From Lithodes maja (lineage: Eukaryota > Arthropoda > Malacostraca > Decapoda > Lithodidae): a DNA stretch of 64,000 nucleotides. Of this stretch, positions 1 through 11,600 are shown piece after piece. Under the pieces are notes generated by a model that saw only the letters and a program-made list of their open reading frames with translations, was not told the DNA's origin and ran no database searches. The DNA lies in contig JBAKBP010013022.1 of assembly GCA_037953745.1 (NCBI GenBank), forward strand, positions 1-64,000. The letters run 5' to 3'. Within the stretch, counting starts at the first letter, position 1; every line of letters starts with the position of its first letter. Both the position numbers and the translations under genes were made by a program.

Positions 1-394
1 CCCTCCCTCTCAGGCACTATAAGGGGGGAGGGTTTATTTAATGGTCGATTTATATATCTATATAACTCCTTTTTAGTTTCTTCCCTAGACCTCCATCAAG
101 TTTTAAAAAACTCGGCCGAAGGCCGTTTCCTTCTAAATTACAGGCTCATTATCGCTCGCCAGGAAAAAAATCGACACCTAAAGGGCACCTGCGAAAGGCC
201 TTAATATTGACAAAGAAATGGGTCGAAAGTCATAAAATGGCCAAACAAATAGGCCGAACGTCTTAAAATGTGAAAACTAATGGGTCTAAACATGAGGGGG
301 AAAGGGACAGAAAAATCAACCATCCTCCCCGTAACTCATCTTTGGGTAGCCTACACTGTAACATATCTGTCCTATTAAAAAAAATACATATATA

Positions 395-489
<95 letters not shown>

Positions 490-768
490 TCTAGTCTCTC
501 AGTGGGGATCGAACCATCGACCATCAGAACGATAGCCGACGCTTAATCAATTACACCACGGCAGTCTAAAAGACACTCAGCCTTCTATCCTATTTATGTT
601 AGGGAGAAGGGAAACCCACTAGGCGAATATATTTCAATTCAAACCTAGTTGTAGGATCCATATTCTCAATATATATATATATATATATAAGATCATTGGG
701 TATATTTATATGGACACCTTAATTACCCTCTTCATACCTTCCTTAAATTAATAATCTTGGACATTGCA
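1..768. repeat. TTAA-G MITE copy and (TA)n tracts
   Basis: Positions 19-334 are a minus-oriented copy of the abundant TTAA-G MITE family (GGCCGAAGGCC core, terminal GGGGGAGGG and CCTCCCC). (TA)n microsatellite follows at 387-486 and 669-688. No gene is seen. Confidence 0.75.
494..570 (-). repeat. tRNA-derived SINE head
   Basis: Read on the minus strand it has an A-box-like stretch (TGGTGTAATTGATTAAGCG) and a B box (GGTTCGATCCC) at tRNA-like spacing. It directly follows a (TA)n tract. No paired acceptor stem is evident, so it is a SINE or tRNA relic and not a tRNA gene. Confidence 0.55.
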
Positions 769-837
769 TTATTCTCTCAAAAAATAATATAAATATACAA
801 CTACATTAATAGATACTATAAAAGGGATTATAATTAT

Positions 838-875
838 ACAGTATATATATATATACCTGTATATATATATTATAT

Positions 876-966
<91 letters not shown>
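838..966. repeat. (TA)n microsatellite
   Basis: Nearly pure TA dinucleotide with a few interruptions. Long IY-repeat reading frames here are artefacts. Confidence 0.9.
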
Positions 967-969
<3 letters not shown>

Positions 970-1195
970 TAGACAAATGTGCCGGCCGAAGGCCGGATAC
1001 TCCAAAATTACAGGCTCGCTATCGCTCTCCAGGATAAAAATCGAAACTTAAAGGACACAAAAGGTCCTAAAATTGACAAGGAAATAATGCGAAAGGTTTT
1101 AAAAACGCCAAACTAATAAGGCGAACGACTTAAAATGTCAACACTAATGGGACAGAATATGAAAGAGAAAGGGGTCCAGAAAACAAAACTTTAGA
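967..1195 (-). repeat. TTAA-G MITE, truncated copy
   Basis: Carries the family core GCCGGCCGAAGGCCGG, the ATTACAGGCTCGCTATCGCT block and the AACATGAAAGAGAAAGGGGT block. The left terminal part is missing, replaced by (TA)n. Confidence 0.8.
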
Positions 1196-1238
1196 TAATG
1201 TTTCTCTCCATAGATTTCACACGAGTTAGCATCAAGGC

Positions 1239-1453
1239 TTAAACCCTTCTGTACCAGCGATGTCTTTTCATTTTATTCTGGCTGCTGTTGGACGATTTGT
1301 ATGCAGCTTAGGAAGGACCTCTAGCAATTAACACACTTCTAACTATCTCCCTTAACCCTTTCCACTACCACAGATCCTTCTTAAGTTCTACACAATCGTC
1401 TAAATATAGATGAAATCAAATAAAATAGACGTCACCGGTACAGAAGAGGTTAA
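1239..1453. mobile_element. TTAA-C MITE copy
   Basis: About 215 bp, flanked by TTAA on both sides. The left end reads ACCCTTCTGTACC and the right end GGTACAGAAGAGG, an inverted pair. The interior has inverted ACGATTT / AATCGTCTAAAT blocks. Non-autonomous, with no coding capacity. Confidence 0.8.
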
Positions 1454-1473
1454 GGTTCACTATATATGTTGAC

Positions 1474-2092
1474 TATAGTCTGTTCCAAGTAGGTAGGCCA
1501 AAACCCCTAACCTCTGTCACTCATAAAGGGCTGGAGCACATGGGCTGTAAATTTCCACACCTATTCCCTGGCTGCCTCCTTCCCGAGTGATAGAAAAATT
1601 AGGTCGATGACTCTAGTTGTTTTGTGAGTTATCGAGGTTAAGGGGAGATGGGTCGTTTTTCTGGTCCCCTTTCTCCCTCGTGTTAAGCCCCATTTGTTTT
1701 CAGATTATAAGGCGTTCGGCCCATTAGTGTGGCGATTTTAACACCTTTCGCCCCATTTCGTTGTCAATTTTAAGACCTTTCGGGCCATTTCAGTGTCGAT
1801 TTTTTCCTAACGAGCAATAGCAAGCATGAGATTTTAAGAGGAAGCGGCCTTCGGCCGGGACACTTTTCTACCGAAAAAATTACAAATCTATCTTGAAGGG
1901 GGTCTAGGGAGTGTTTTTCCAAGCTTGACGGAGGTCTAGCGAGGAAATAAGTAACACCCCTTTCTTTAACATTAATATTAAATACAAACCCCTAAGAAAT
2001 AGAGGAATAAAGGAATTAATAGACCAAAAAACTGCCCATTTCCCCTTAACGTTCCAGAGTGTTGGCCTACTTATTCGGAACAGGGTATAGTA
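1474..2092. mobile_element. TIR element (TATACCCTGTTCC family) with nested MITE
   Basis: The left end CTGTTCCAAGTAGGTAGGCCA and the right end TGGCCTACTTATTCGGAACAG are inverted copies. The middle is interrupted by a complete TTAA-G MITE at 1638-2049. A relative lies at 24070-24405. Confidence 0.6.
1638..2049 (+). mobile_element. TTAA-G MITE, full copy
   Basis: About 410 bp bounded by TTAA. The left terminus GGGGAGATGGGTCGTTTTT is matched in inverse by AACTGCCCATTTCCCC at the right. The hairpin-forming GGCCTTCGGCCGG block is in the centre. Confidence 0.8.
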
Positions 2093-3755
2093 ATCACAAG
2101 GTACAGTCAAAATATATAGGGAGGGGAGAGAGTCATCAACGCCCCCCCCCCCCCCCCCTCGGTCCAACATCACATGGTTGGGGGTGTTGGGGCTGGTCAT
2201 TGTGTAATTATATGGTGCTAAATGATGACTCTCAAAAACACACACTCTCTCTCGCTCTCTCATATAACACACACCCAGCCACACACTCTCTCTCTCCCAC
2301 AAACACACTCACTCACACTCTTTCAAGATTGCGTATGCACCTTAGCTCTTTTGAGATTATGTAATTATGATACTTCTATACAATTTATGCTTCGCTCGAT
2401 ATAATGATCAACTCAAATAACTGAAAAATCGTTCCTCCAGAATTCCACCATAATCCAAATATTACTTTTTGGAAATAACTTTCTTTCTCCTCGACATCAA
2501 TCCACGATAATTAAAATCCAATCGTTATCAATTTGTTATGAATGGTATACGCCATAGGTGCATGAAATGGTTTTAGCTTCCTCTATGTCTGTAGATAGTT
2601 AGCTTTATAGATAAATAGTTAATTAGTCATGAAACCATTTCCCCTCTTGTAGTTTGACTAATCAGCTATGAATAACTGTACAAATCTAGATTATCATGGT
2701 CCTTGAAGTTTATATATACTATAATTAAATTTCTCCTCATTCTGTCTTTGTCTATCTATTGTATATATGTAGAGTTCACCGCCTGTAAGTAGCACCGATG
2801 AGCGCGCCGCCCTTCGGTATTTTAAATAAGGTTTATTCCCCTAGACAGGTCGCCAATCAAGGCTGACGAGTCCCATCCACCCAGATGTTTATAAGGTTGA
2901 CTCCCTTCGATGGGTTGTCGACCAAGGCTGACAAGTCCCATTCACCCAGAATTCTATAAGGTCTCCCTTAGATGGGTTGTCGACCAAGGCTGACGAGTTC
3001 CATCTACTCGTAGGCTTAATAGGTTCACGTTCCTCATGTTGTATCTTCTTCTCTACTTTGGTATCATATATATAACCCTTCTCTGAACTCTCAAAAAGTT
3101 TTCAACAACTTTTCTACATTATAGTGACCAAAACTGTACACTCCAACAGGGATCGGATTAATGAATTATAAAACTGTAGAATGCTTTCACAGATTTGATT
3201 TAAAATTACCTCTAAATAGGTCTCTTACATTAATTGCCTATTTTATTGTTTCCAAACAGTGGAGGATGGGCTTCTAGTCCCTAGATCCTACAACACCCAG
3301 ATCTTATACTTTTGTCAAACTATTTAGTTGGGATCCATTCACGTTGTAATGTGCATATTCATTTTTCCTTCCAATATGTAGTACTTGGCAATATTCAATG
3401 CTGAAGTCAATTTTCCATTTTCAGGCCAGTTTACGAGCCAAATTACGTCTTGCTGAAGATCTTGTATTCTAGTGTTGTGTTTACTTTGCCTGCTATTTTC
3501 GTATTGTCAGCAAATTTAGATATTTCACAAGTGAAGTTTTCATCAATGACTAATCTTTGCTAAACACAAGACAGGACTTATGACTGACCCCTGAGGCATA
3601 CCACTAATGACATCCTGCCAGTCAGACTCTCTACCGAAATATGTTGCTTTCAATTCCATGGACTTTTAAGATAGATAGATGCCTGTAGTTATATAGTAAT
3701 ATTGAACATAGAGAACTAAACCTTACCTTTGTTTGTGTGTTATCAGTGAGCAACC
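2093..3755. other. Region upstream of the ligase start
   Basis: Contains a C18 run at 2141-2158, CT and CA microsatellites at 2236-2325, and about three imperfect 65-70 bp tandem units at 2835-3010 (GGTTGTCGACCAAGGCTGAC). From 3010 to 3755 there is unique-looking AT-rich sequence with no recognisable gene. The promoter and 5' UTR of the ligase may lie here, but no TATA box can be assigned. Confidence 0.5.
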
Positions 3756-3896
3756 ATGAGCCGTGGCAGAAGAGAGGGAGGGGAGGGGAGGATCATACAA
3801 TATGAGGGTAACCCATCCCTACCACCCATACCGGAGCTCAACTTAGCTGTGTATTTATTGGAGGCCATAGCTCAACACGGAGACAACACAGCCATG
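3756..3896 (+). CDS. Ligase coding exon 1
   Basis: Codes for residues 1-47, starting MSRGRREGG and ending GDNTAM, the usual start of the N-terminal domain. The donor GTAGGT follows at 3897. A candidate acceptor ending CAG lies at 3744-3746, nine bases before the ATG, with an in-frame stop between, so a 5' UTR intron upstream is likely. Ends in phase 0. Confidence 0.8.
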
Positions 3897-6783
3897 GTAG
3901 GTCAACACTTTTAATTATTTTTCTTAATTATATGGTCACAGTGTTATGATAGGGCTCTTACATACTAGTATGTGTGTATACAGCCAATATCATGATCGGA
4001 GAAGTTCATTAACTATATATACTTTTTAGTGCTCGAGCATGGGATCGAATCACCGACATCCTGGTCACAAGTCCATTGCATTACCCACTGTACCAAGAGA
4101 GTTAGCCCACTTAGCACAGACCCAAATAGGGTCTTTATAATATCTAAGTCAGTATTCTGATCATTACATCCATCCATCTTTATATCAATGGAGAACCTAC
4201 CAAGTGGCGACACACAATTGTGTGAAGGCAACCAATGGGATGGCAGCTTTTAGGACACCCATACACAATACTGACAAACATCACCTGGGAACGTGGGTCC
4301 CAGTAATCTTGGTACCCGGGCACCCATCTTCACGACTACCCAATCCCACCGCTGCCACCAATGTAATGCCAGAATGTATTTTCCACTCCTTTTACCAAAT
4401 AGTATGCATGTATAAAACCAATGTCATGATCAGAGAACTGCATCAGGTTTACAGACTTTCTTATGCCAGAATGTTGGATTGAACCACTGATCTCCTGTTC
4501 ACGAGACCACTGCATTTCTCACTGTACCAAGGAAGCTAGCCCATGTGGTAGAGATCGAACTGGGGTATTTATATATCTAAATAAGTTTTTGGATAATTCC
4601 GATCATTACAACTGGACAAGCAGCATTGTTTGCCAGCATAATACTGTAATTTCAATGGTCACAAACTATGACTGTTATTATATTGTTAAAATATATCGTT
4701 GTTACCTCTTGTACCACCATCAGATCAACGCCTTAACCAACGAGACTCGAAGCTTCAAAAGCATTGTTGATGAAGTACCGTGCGTGGCAGGAGGGTTAGC
4801 GGCAGCTGGTGTTCAGAAGGGGGATGCTGTACTGTTCGTGTCTCATAACCACTTCGACTATGGCACCCTCTGTCTGGCCGTCACGTATCTGGGAGCGGCC
4901 TTTGTGCCCGTTAATGGCAACCTCAATGCTGGTCAGTAGGAATAATAGAAATAATAATACTAATAAAAATCTATTTATATATCTATCTATCTATCTATCT
5001 AATTAGGCACATATCCCATTTTGTTTTCTTTTTTTACTGGTGGTGGCCGCCTCGAGGCAGATAATAATAATAATAATATGATAGAAATAGAAATAGTTAT
5101 GATAATAATAAATATAATAGCACTTTACCTCCTTCTACAACTGTTACTATTACTACTATTAATGATATTTATATAATATAAGTGCAAGCAAAAGTTGAGA
5201 TACTGATTTAACTTCTTGCAAGGGTAGGGTTAAAAGTATTTCATCTCATCAACTCACCAAATCTTTCAAATTATCTGCAATCTCTCTACTGGCCGCAATG
5301 TTGCATCTCTCTCTCTTCTATTGTTATTACAAAAATCAATGTTCTTCAGAGCTTTTTTTAGTGTACACCCTCTTCCTTGCAGGGAGTACCCCCACCTTCT
5401 AACACATATCCACCCCTATTCTGTTCAACTATCTAACCAAAAGTGAAATTATTTTCCCAGTCTTTATATCATAAAACGAATGCTCTGGAACTCTCTTCTT
5501 CAGTATATCTTTCCTTCATTCTATGATTTTGTTTCCTGTAATCTACATGTATCCAGACATTTTGACACCAACGAACATTAATCGTGGCCTTAAGTTTTCG
5601 AAGATGTCCCAAATTGAATTGAATCTTCTTATTGCTTCTTTATATCTAATATTCACATTTCGGAGGTTCGTTTGGCTGTTCAAGGATTCATATTGGGCCA
5701 GGATTTGTGTCTTGGAGTGTACCTTGAGTTTGAAGGACCACTTGCTACAGTCACCCTTGCCTTTTATCATATCACATGGTGGATCACATGCTTTCATTAA
5801 TTTCGTTGGGAGGTGTTTGGTGTTTAAGTTAAATTTATAAACATAGAATATATTTTGTTGTTGTTGCACATACAATAACAAAAAAGTGTAGTTTTCTTTT
5901 CATGTAGGGTCTAAAAACAATAAAAAATTGTGGCATCTGATAATCCCTCTATGCAGCTGGATATGTGTATGTTGCCATCCATTATTGACCCTTAAGGGGA
6001 CCTTTTCTTTAGTGGACCCCCTTCTCCCTCATGCTTAGCCCCTTTAGTTTTTGAGATTTTAAGACGTTCACACCATTAGTTCGGCTATTATAAGACCTTT
6101 CGCCCCATTTCTTTGTAAATTTTGAGACATTTGTGCCATTTAGGTGCAATCGAGGAACTGGAATATAGCCGATCCAATAAACCTCAAAGGGAGGTCTTAT
6201 GTTTTATTTAGCTTGATGGAGGTCTAGGGAGGAAACTAAAAATATATAAAACAGTAAATAAATAAATAGAAATCTCCCCTAAAGGATATAATAGAGTATT
6301 GTCATGACGGGTAATAAAACCATACTAATATAACCCATACTATACCAGAGCATTTTGCAATATACGTATCCCTCAGTACCAACCATTCTGGCCAAAATGA
6401 CTCATCCACCCACCACGACAGCTGAGTGGTGACTGAGTGTGTCTGGTCGCGAGCAGCTAGGGGGAGGCATGTGCAGTGTTACCAACACCAAGCAGCAGAG
6501 CCTTCAAGTCATGTTAGTGGCTCCCGCTCGATATTAGCAGCAACAAGGGTGGAGTATTAGTGACGGATAACACCCAACACCCGTCACTGGTACTAATGTT
6601 ACCCAATTGTACTGACAGATTAGGGCCGACACTGGGACAGGATGGGTTAACAAATAGATTGATTTCTAAGATGGATACAACCTGTGGCACTGGCTAACAT
6701 GTATCTACAAATATGTGACTGACCAACTGACTTTATATTATTTTATATATTTCCATTTATTATTTTATTTATTATTCAGAGGA

Positions 6784-6826
<43 letters not shown>

Positions 6827-7859
6827 TATAAATTTTTATTCTATCTTATTTTATTTATAAATATATATATATTATTATTTATATTTATGTTAATCAGAGG
6901 AACTGGCACGCGTCTTGAGGATCAGCGAAGCCAAGTATGCCGTGGTCCAGGAGTGTGCGGCCAATAACCTGTCGGAGGCCCAGAAGCTGCTGCCCCCGGG
7001 TACCCTACGGGGTGTGTGGATGCTGGAGCGGCAGGAGGGAGGCGCTCCCAGCTTGGCCCACCTCCTCAAGGGCACCCCAGTCTCTCCGGCACAGCTGGTG
7101 AGTTGTGTAATTTTTTATTTAGTTTTATATTTTATTTTTATTTTATTTTTTATTTATTGTTTCAAGTATTGAAGGGTTTGATTATTTTTGGAATTTTCAA
7201 GCAAGGTGATTTTAGTTTTCCCCTTAGACTAAAAATAAATAGATATATAATTAATTAAAATACAAATAGGTTCGCTTTATTGATTAAGGGGACGTGTTTA
7301 TTTTGCTTTTCTAAACCTCCATCAAACTTAAAGGGAGATTTATTCGTTCATGTATGTATTTATTTTATTAATTTTATATTTTCCTCCCAAGACCTCCATC
7401 AAGCTTACAAAAATATCACCGAGACAAATTACTGGTGCGAAAGTCTTAAAATCTGAAAACTAATGTGGCTTAACATGAAGAAGGGGGACCAGAAAAACGA
7501 CCATTCCCCCCCCCCCCCCCTTAAGAACGTAATAATCACAATAACATTTCAGATACCATTAATCACTCCGTTGACCTTGTGGAATCATGACAGGTAATAT
7601 CAAGTCATTGTTGTGGCAGATAATAAATGGGATACCGGTAATAGCAAGTCACTGTTATGGAGCAATAAACATAAAAAACATACACCGTGCTTCAGCTGCT
7701 CTAAGATGCTGTTCATGAATCCATCTTCCTTATAGCTCCAACCCCTTCTTAACCTCTATCTGCCGGAAGATGTCTGGAAGTGCAAACTAAAGCTGGCAGT
7801 TCCGGGTTTCACTTTCCTAGCGAGAACAAGAAAATAAAAAAAATAAACATATATATATA

Positions 7860-7932
<73 letters not shown>

Positions 7933-8388
7933 GGTATCCCAGGAGGAAAGGGCATAACTTTGGGGAATGATAGAACAGGGTATTCTAAGCATAAAATATT
8001 CTATAACAAAATGTCCAAATCTCAACCGTTCTAAAGATATTGAAAGTTTAATTTAGTGTCCTCCCCTGCATCACTGTAATGGACTCACCCATGTCAAATA
8101 GTCTCCAACCGGTCCAAAGTGAGCTAATATGTCTATAATAATTTTGAAACTTACAGAATTATAATATCTTTATAATAACATGGTAAAATAATTGCAGAAA
8201 GATGGAGGTGTGGTAGGCACTAAGACAGCTAGGCCAGCCTTATGGGGAAATACTGAAGAAAATACCATTTTCAACATGCAATGTCTCGATACCGGTCGAG
8301 ATTTGGAATATTTCTTATAGAACATTTTAGACTTAAAATATTTTGTTCTATCATTTCCCAAAGTTATGCCCTTTCCTCCTGGGACACC

Positions 8389-8461
<73 letters not shown>

Positions 8462-8615
8462 ACTATTTATACATACATAGAGAGAGAATAAATATCTTTC
8501 CATGAGTCATGGCATGACGTTGTTTAACATAATTGCATGCTAATTTTAATATTCATATGTCAACATACTGAACAGTACAACCCGTGTTTTGGAAATAAAG
8601 TTAAACATTTAATTT

Positions 8616-8677
<62 letters not shown>

Positions 8678-11600
8678 TCTTCATACCCATACTATTTTTG
8701 TGAGGTTCTATAATGGGTGGGGATGATGCAGCGATGTCTGAAGGTCTGTTGTGTTGTGTTGTGTGGGGTGTGGGTCCCGTGGAGTGAATGACTAAGCTGG
8801 ACTCAGGTGTAATATTCAAGGTGATACTCGCGGCGTTATTAACCCTTTCAGTACCGATGACGGGTGTTTTGTTTTTATTTGACTTCAGCTACATTTAAAC
8901 GATTTTATTTAGCTTAGGAAGGACAATTACCCATGAAAAGGCTACAGAATATGTCAATTAATCCTTTCAGCTCCCATATATTCTTCCTAAGCTTCATAAC
9001 ATCGTTTAAATGTATGTAATGGGTAGGCGTGATGCAGAATAATTATGTCAGTACCGGTAACGTGATATATATTTAATGTCAGCTCCATTTGGACGATGAA
9101 GGTTAGGAAGGGTATGCGGTAGCTAAAGGGATTAACTGAAATAGCTGCAGCATTTATTTAATGGGTAGACGTCCTTCCTCAGCTTTTTTTGTTATGGGTA
9201 GACGTCCTTCCTCATTTTTTTTCTATGTGAATGAGGGAGACAAAAGGCATAACTGCCTGCAGCGAGTGCCTCCCTCAGATTTCAAAGAGTGACGGGGCCG
9301 AAATCAAGGGACGTTCGAGCATCATAATTTGTAATAATTATGAAGGAGGAAGTGTGGTGTGCATGTTAAGTGTAGTGAAGTAGATAGGAGGAGGAGGTGT
9401 TTGTGAGAGCATGCTGGACTACTCTCAGTGTAAGTGAGGCACAAAGGGAATCAGTAAGAGAGGCCAAGCAAATGAAACAGGAGTTCCAGCGATTCCTTAT
9501 CAAATGCCCACAGCCTCTCCTGGGTATAGCCCTGTTCGATTGATGCCTACAATCTACCCCCATTCCCCCTATTAGTCGCCTTGTACGACACGCAGTAGGA
9601 CGCGTGGGGCATATTCTTGTTTTCCTCCACCATAAGATGGAGGCCCCCTTACCCCCAGGGGGGACAATCGTCTATTAGTTGGCAGAAGATATTGAAATGG
9701 ACGTCTCCGGTACTGAAGGGGTTAAGGGGAGGTAGTTAGTTTGCTCCCTAGACCCCAATCCAGCTTAAAAAATACCCCCAAGACTTTGAGATTAATTTGT
9801 AAAAAATTTCGGTAGAAAAATGTGCCAGCTAATGGCCGGTTCCTCCTAAATTACAGGCTCGCTATCTCTCGCCAGTAAAAAAATCGACACCTAAACGGCA
9901 TGAAAGGTCGTGATATTGATAAAGAAAAAGGATGAAAGGACTTAAAATCGACAAACTAATGGGGCGAACGTAATCAAATCTCAAAACTAATGGGGCTTAA
10001 CATGAAGGAGAAGGGGTTTCAGAAAATCCAATTACCTCCGCAATGACCTTCCCCTTAACACTAGTTCATCTGACGTATTGGGGTTATTATTATTATTGAT
10101 GGATTTTGTCATTTTTGAGTAATTAATTTTAAGTTTGCTCTCTAGGCTAACAGAAAAATGCCCTGACAGACCCCTTTTAAGCTAAAATACGCCTCACAAG
10201 CCACCCTTTAAGCTAAATTTGTAACAGTTTCGATATAGAAATGTTAAAGCCGAAGGCCAATTTCTCCTAAATTGCAGGCTCACTCTCAATCGCCCATAAA
10301 AATCCACACCTGAATAAAGCACAAATTATTATTATCAACAAACAAGCAGTGCTACACTAAGTGAAGGTGAGGGTGACATAACACCCTCATTGAGCCCACA
10401 TGACCGACACACACACACACACATACATACACACAGACACGAGTAATTATTAATACACGCATGCACACTCAAGGGGTGGAATGTTGCTTGAGGCTCTCAC
10501 GGTGATAAACAAAGAACAAACAATGTAGAACCATGGGGTGTTCACCATTTTCAAGCTGAATAAAGGTAGGTGATCATGGTAATTAGTTGATTATTTTATG
10601 TTGTATAATTTCTTCAAGCTACAAGCTGCATAAACAAGGTACCTGTGAACCCGTATAAGGTGCCTGTGAACCCGTATAAGGTGCCTGTGAACCCGTATCG
10701 CCGGTTAGCAGGACTGGTGGGAGTATTCAAAGGAAGAAGGTGGCTGGGAGTTTAAGGGAGATTTATATTTATATATTTATAAAATGTATTCATTTTCTTA
10801 GGTTGCTCCCGAGATCTCCATTAAGCTTTAGAAAAATACCCCCCAGACCCCCTTTCGAGATATATTTGCAAATTATTTGGTAGAGAAATTTCCCGACGGA
10901 AAGACCGGTTCTTCCTAAATGGCACGAAAGGCCTTAAAATCGACAAAGAAATGGGGCAAAATGTCTTAAGATCGGCAAACTAATGTGGCTAAACATGAGG
11001 GAGAAGGGAGAAATGAGGTTCAGAACAATAACAAACCTTCCTTACATTTGGTTCCAGGGTAATGAAGCCAGCCGCACCCCCGCAATAATGTTCTTCTCCT
11101 CCGGCACCACAGGACTCCCCAAGGGCGTCCTGCTCTCCCACACGGCACTCCTGGCGCCACACTTCGCTACACAGTCAGTATATACCACAGTTATTATTAG
11201 GCAGACCAGGCTATTCGCTTAAAGGTAGGTTCACACATAGGCGAGTCGGAGCGCAACTCCAACGCGAGTGATGAAATTTTTGCACTCGCCAATGATTATC
11301 CCAAATTCGCCGACACTCGCCGACACTCGCACAGACTCGCGTGGACTCGCGGTGGACCGCGTAGACTCGCGAACGCGGCCAAAATTTTTGTGATGACACA
11401 AAAATTGGAGAGTCAAGTGGGAGTAGGACGCCAACTCGCGTAGACTCGCGTAGACTCACGTAGACTCGCGTAAACTCGTGTAAACTCCTGTAGACTCGTG
11501 TGACACTCATGTAGACTCGCGTGACAGTCACGTTGTACTATTTAGAAATTTGATGATCGCGAGTCTACATGAGTGTCACGCGAGTCTACATGAGTGTCAC

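Noticed and set aside
769..1005. Small frames of repeated Ile-Tyr residues here and at 7756-8034, 8281-8505 and 8601-8819
   Set aside because: They are translations of (TA)n microsatellites, open on both strands, with no gene signal.
5523..5881. Opposed 105- and 112-codon frames in intron 2
   Set aside because: They overlap a decayed LINE 3' end and spacer; no domain and no splice context.
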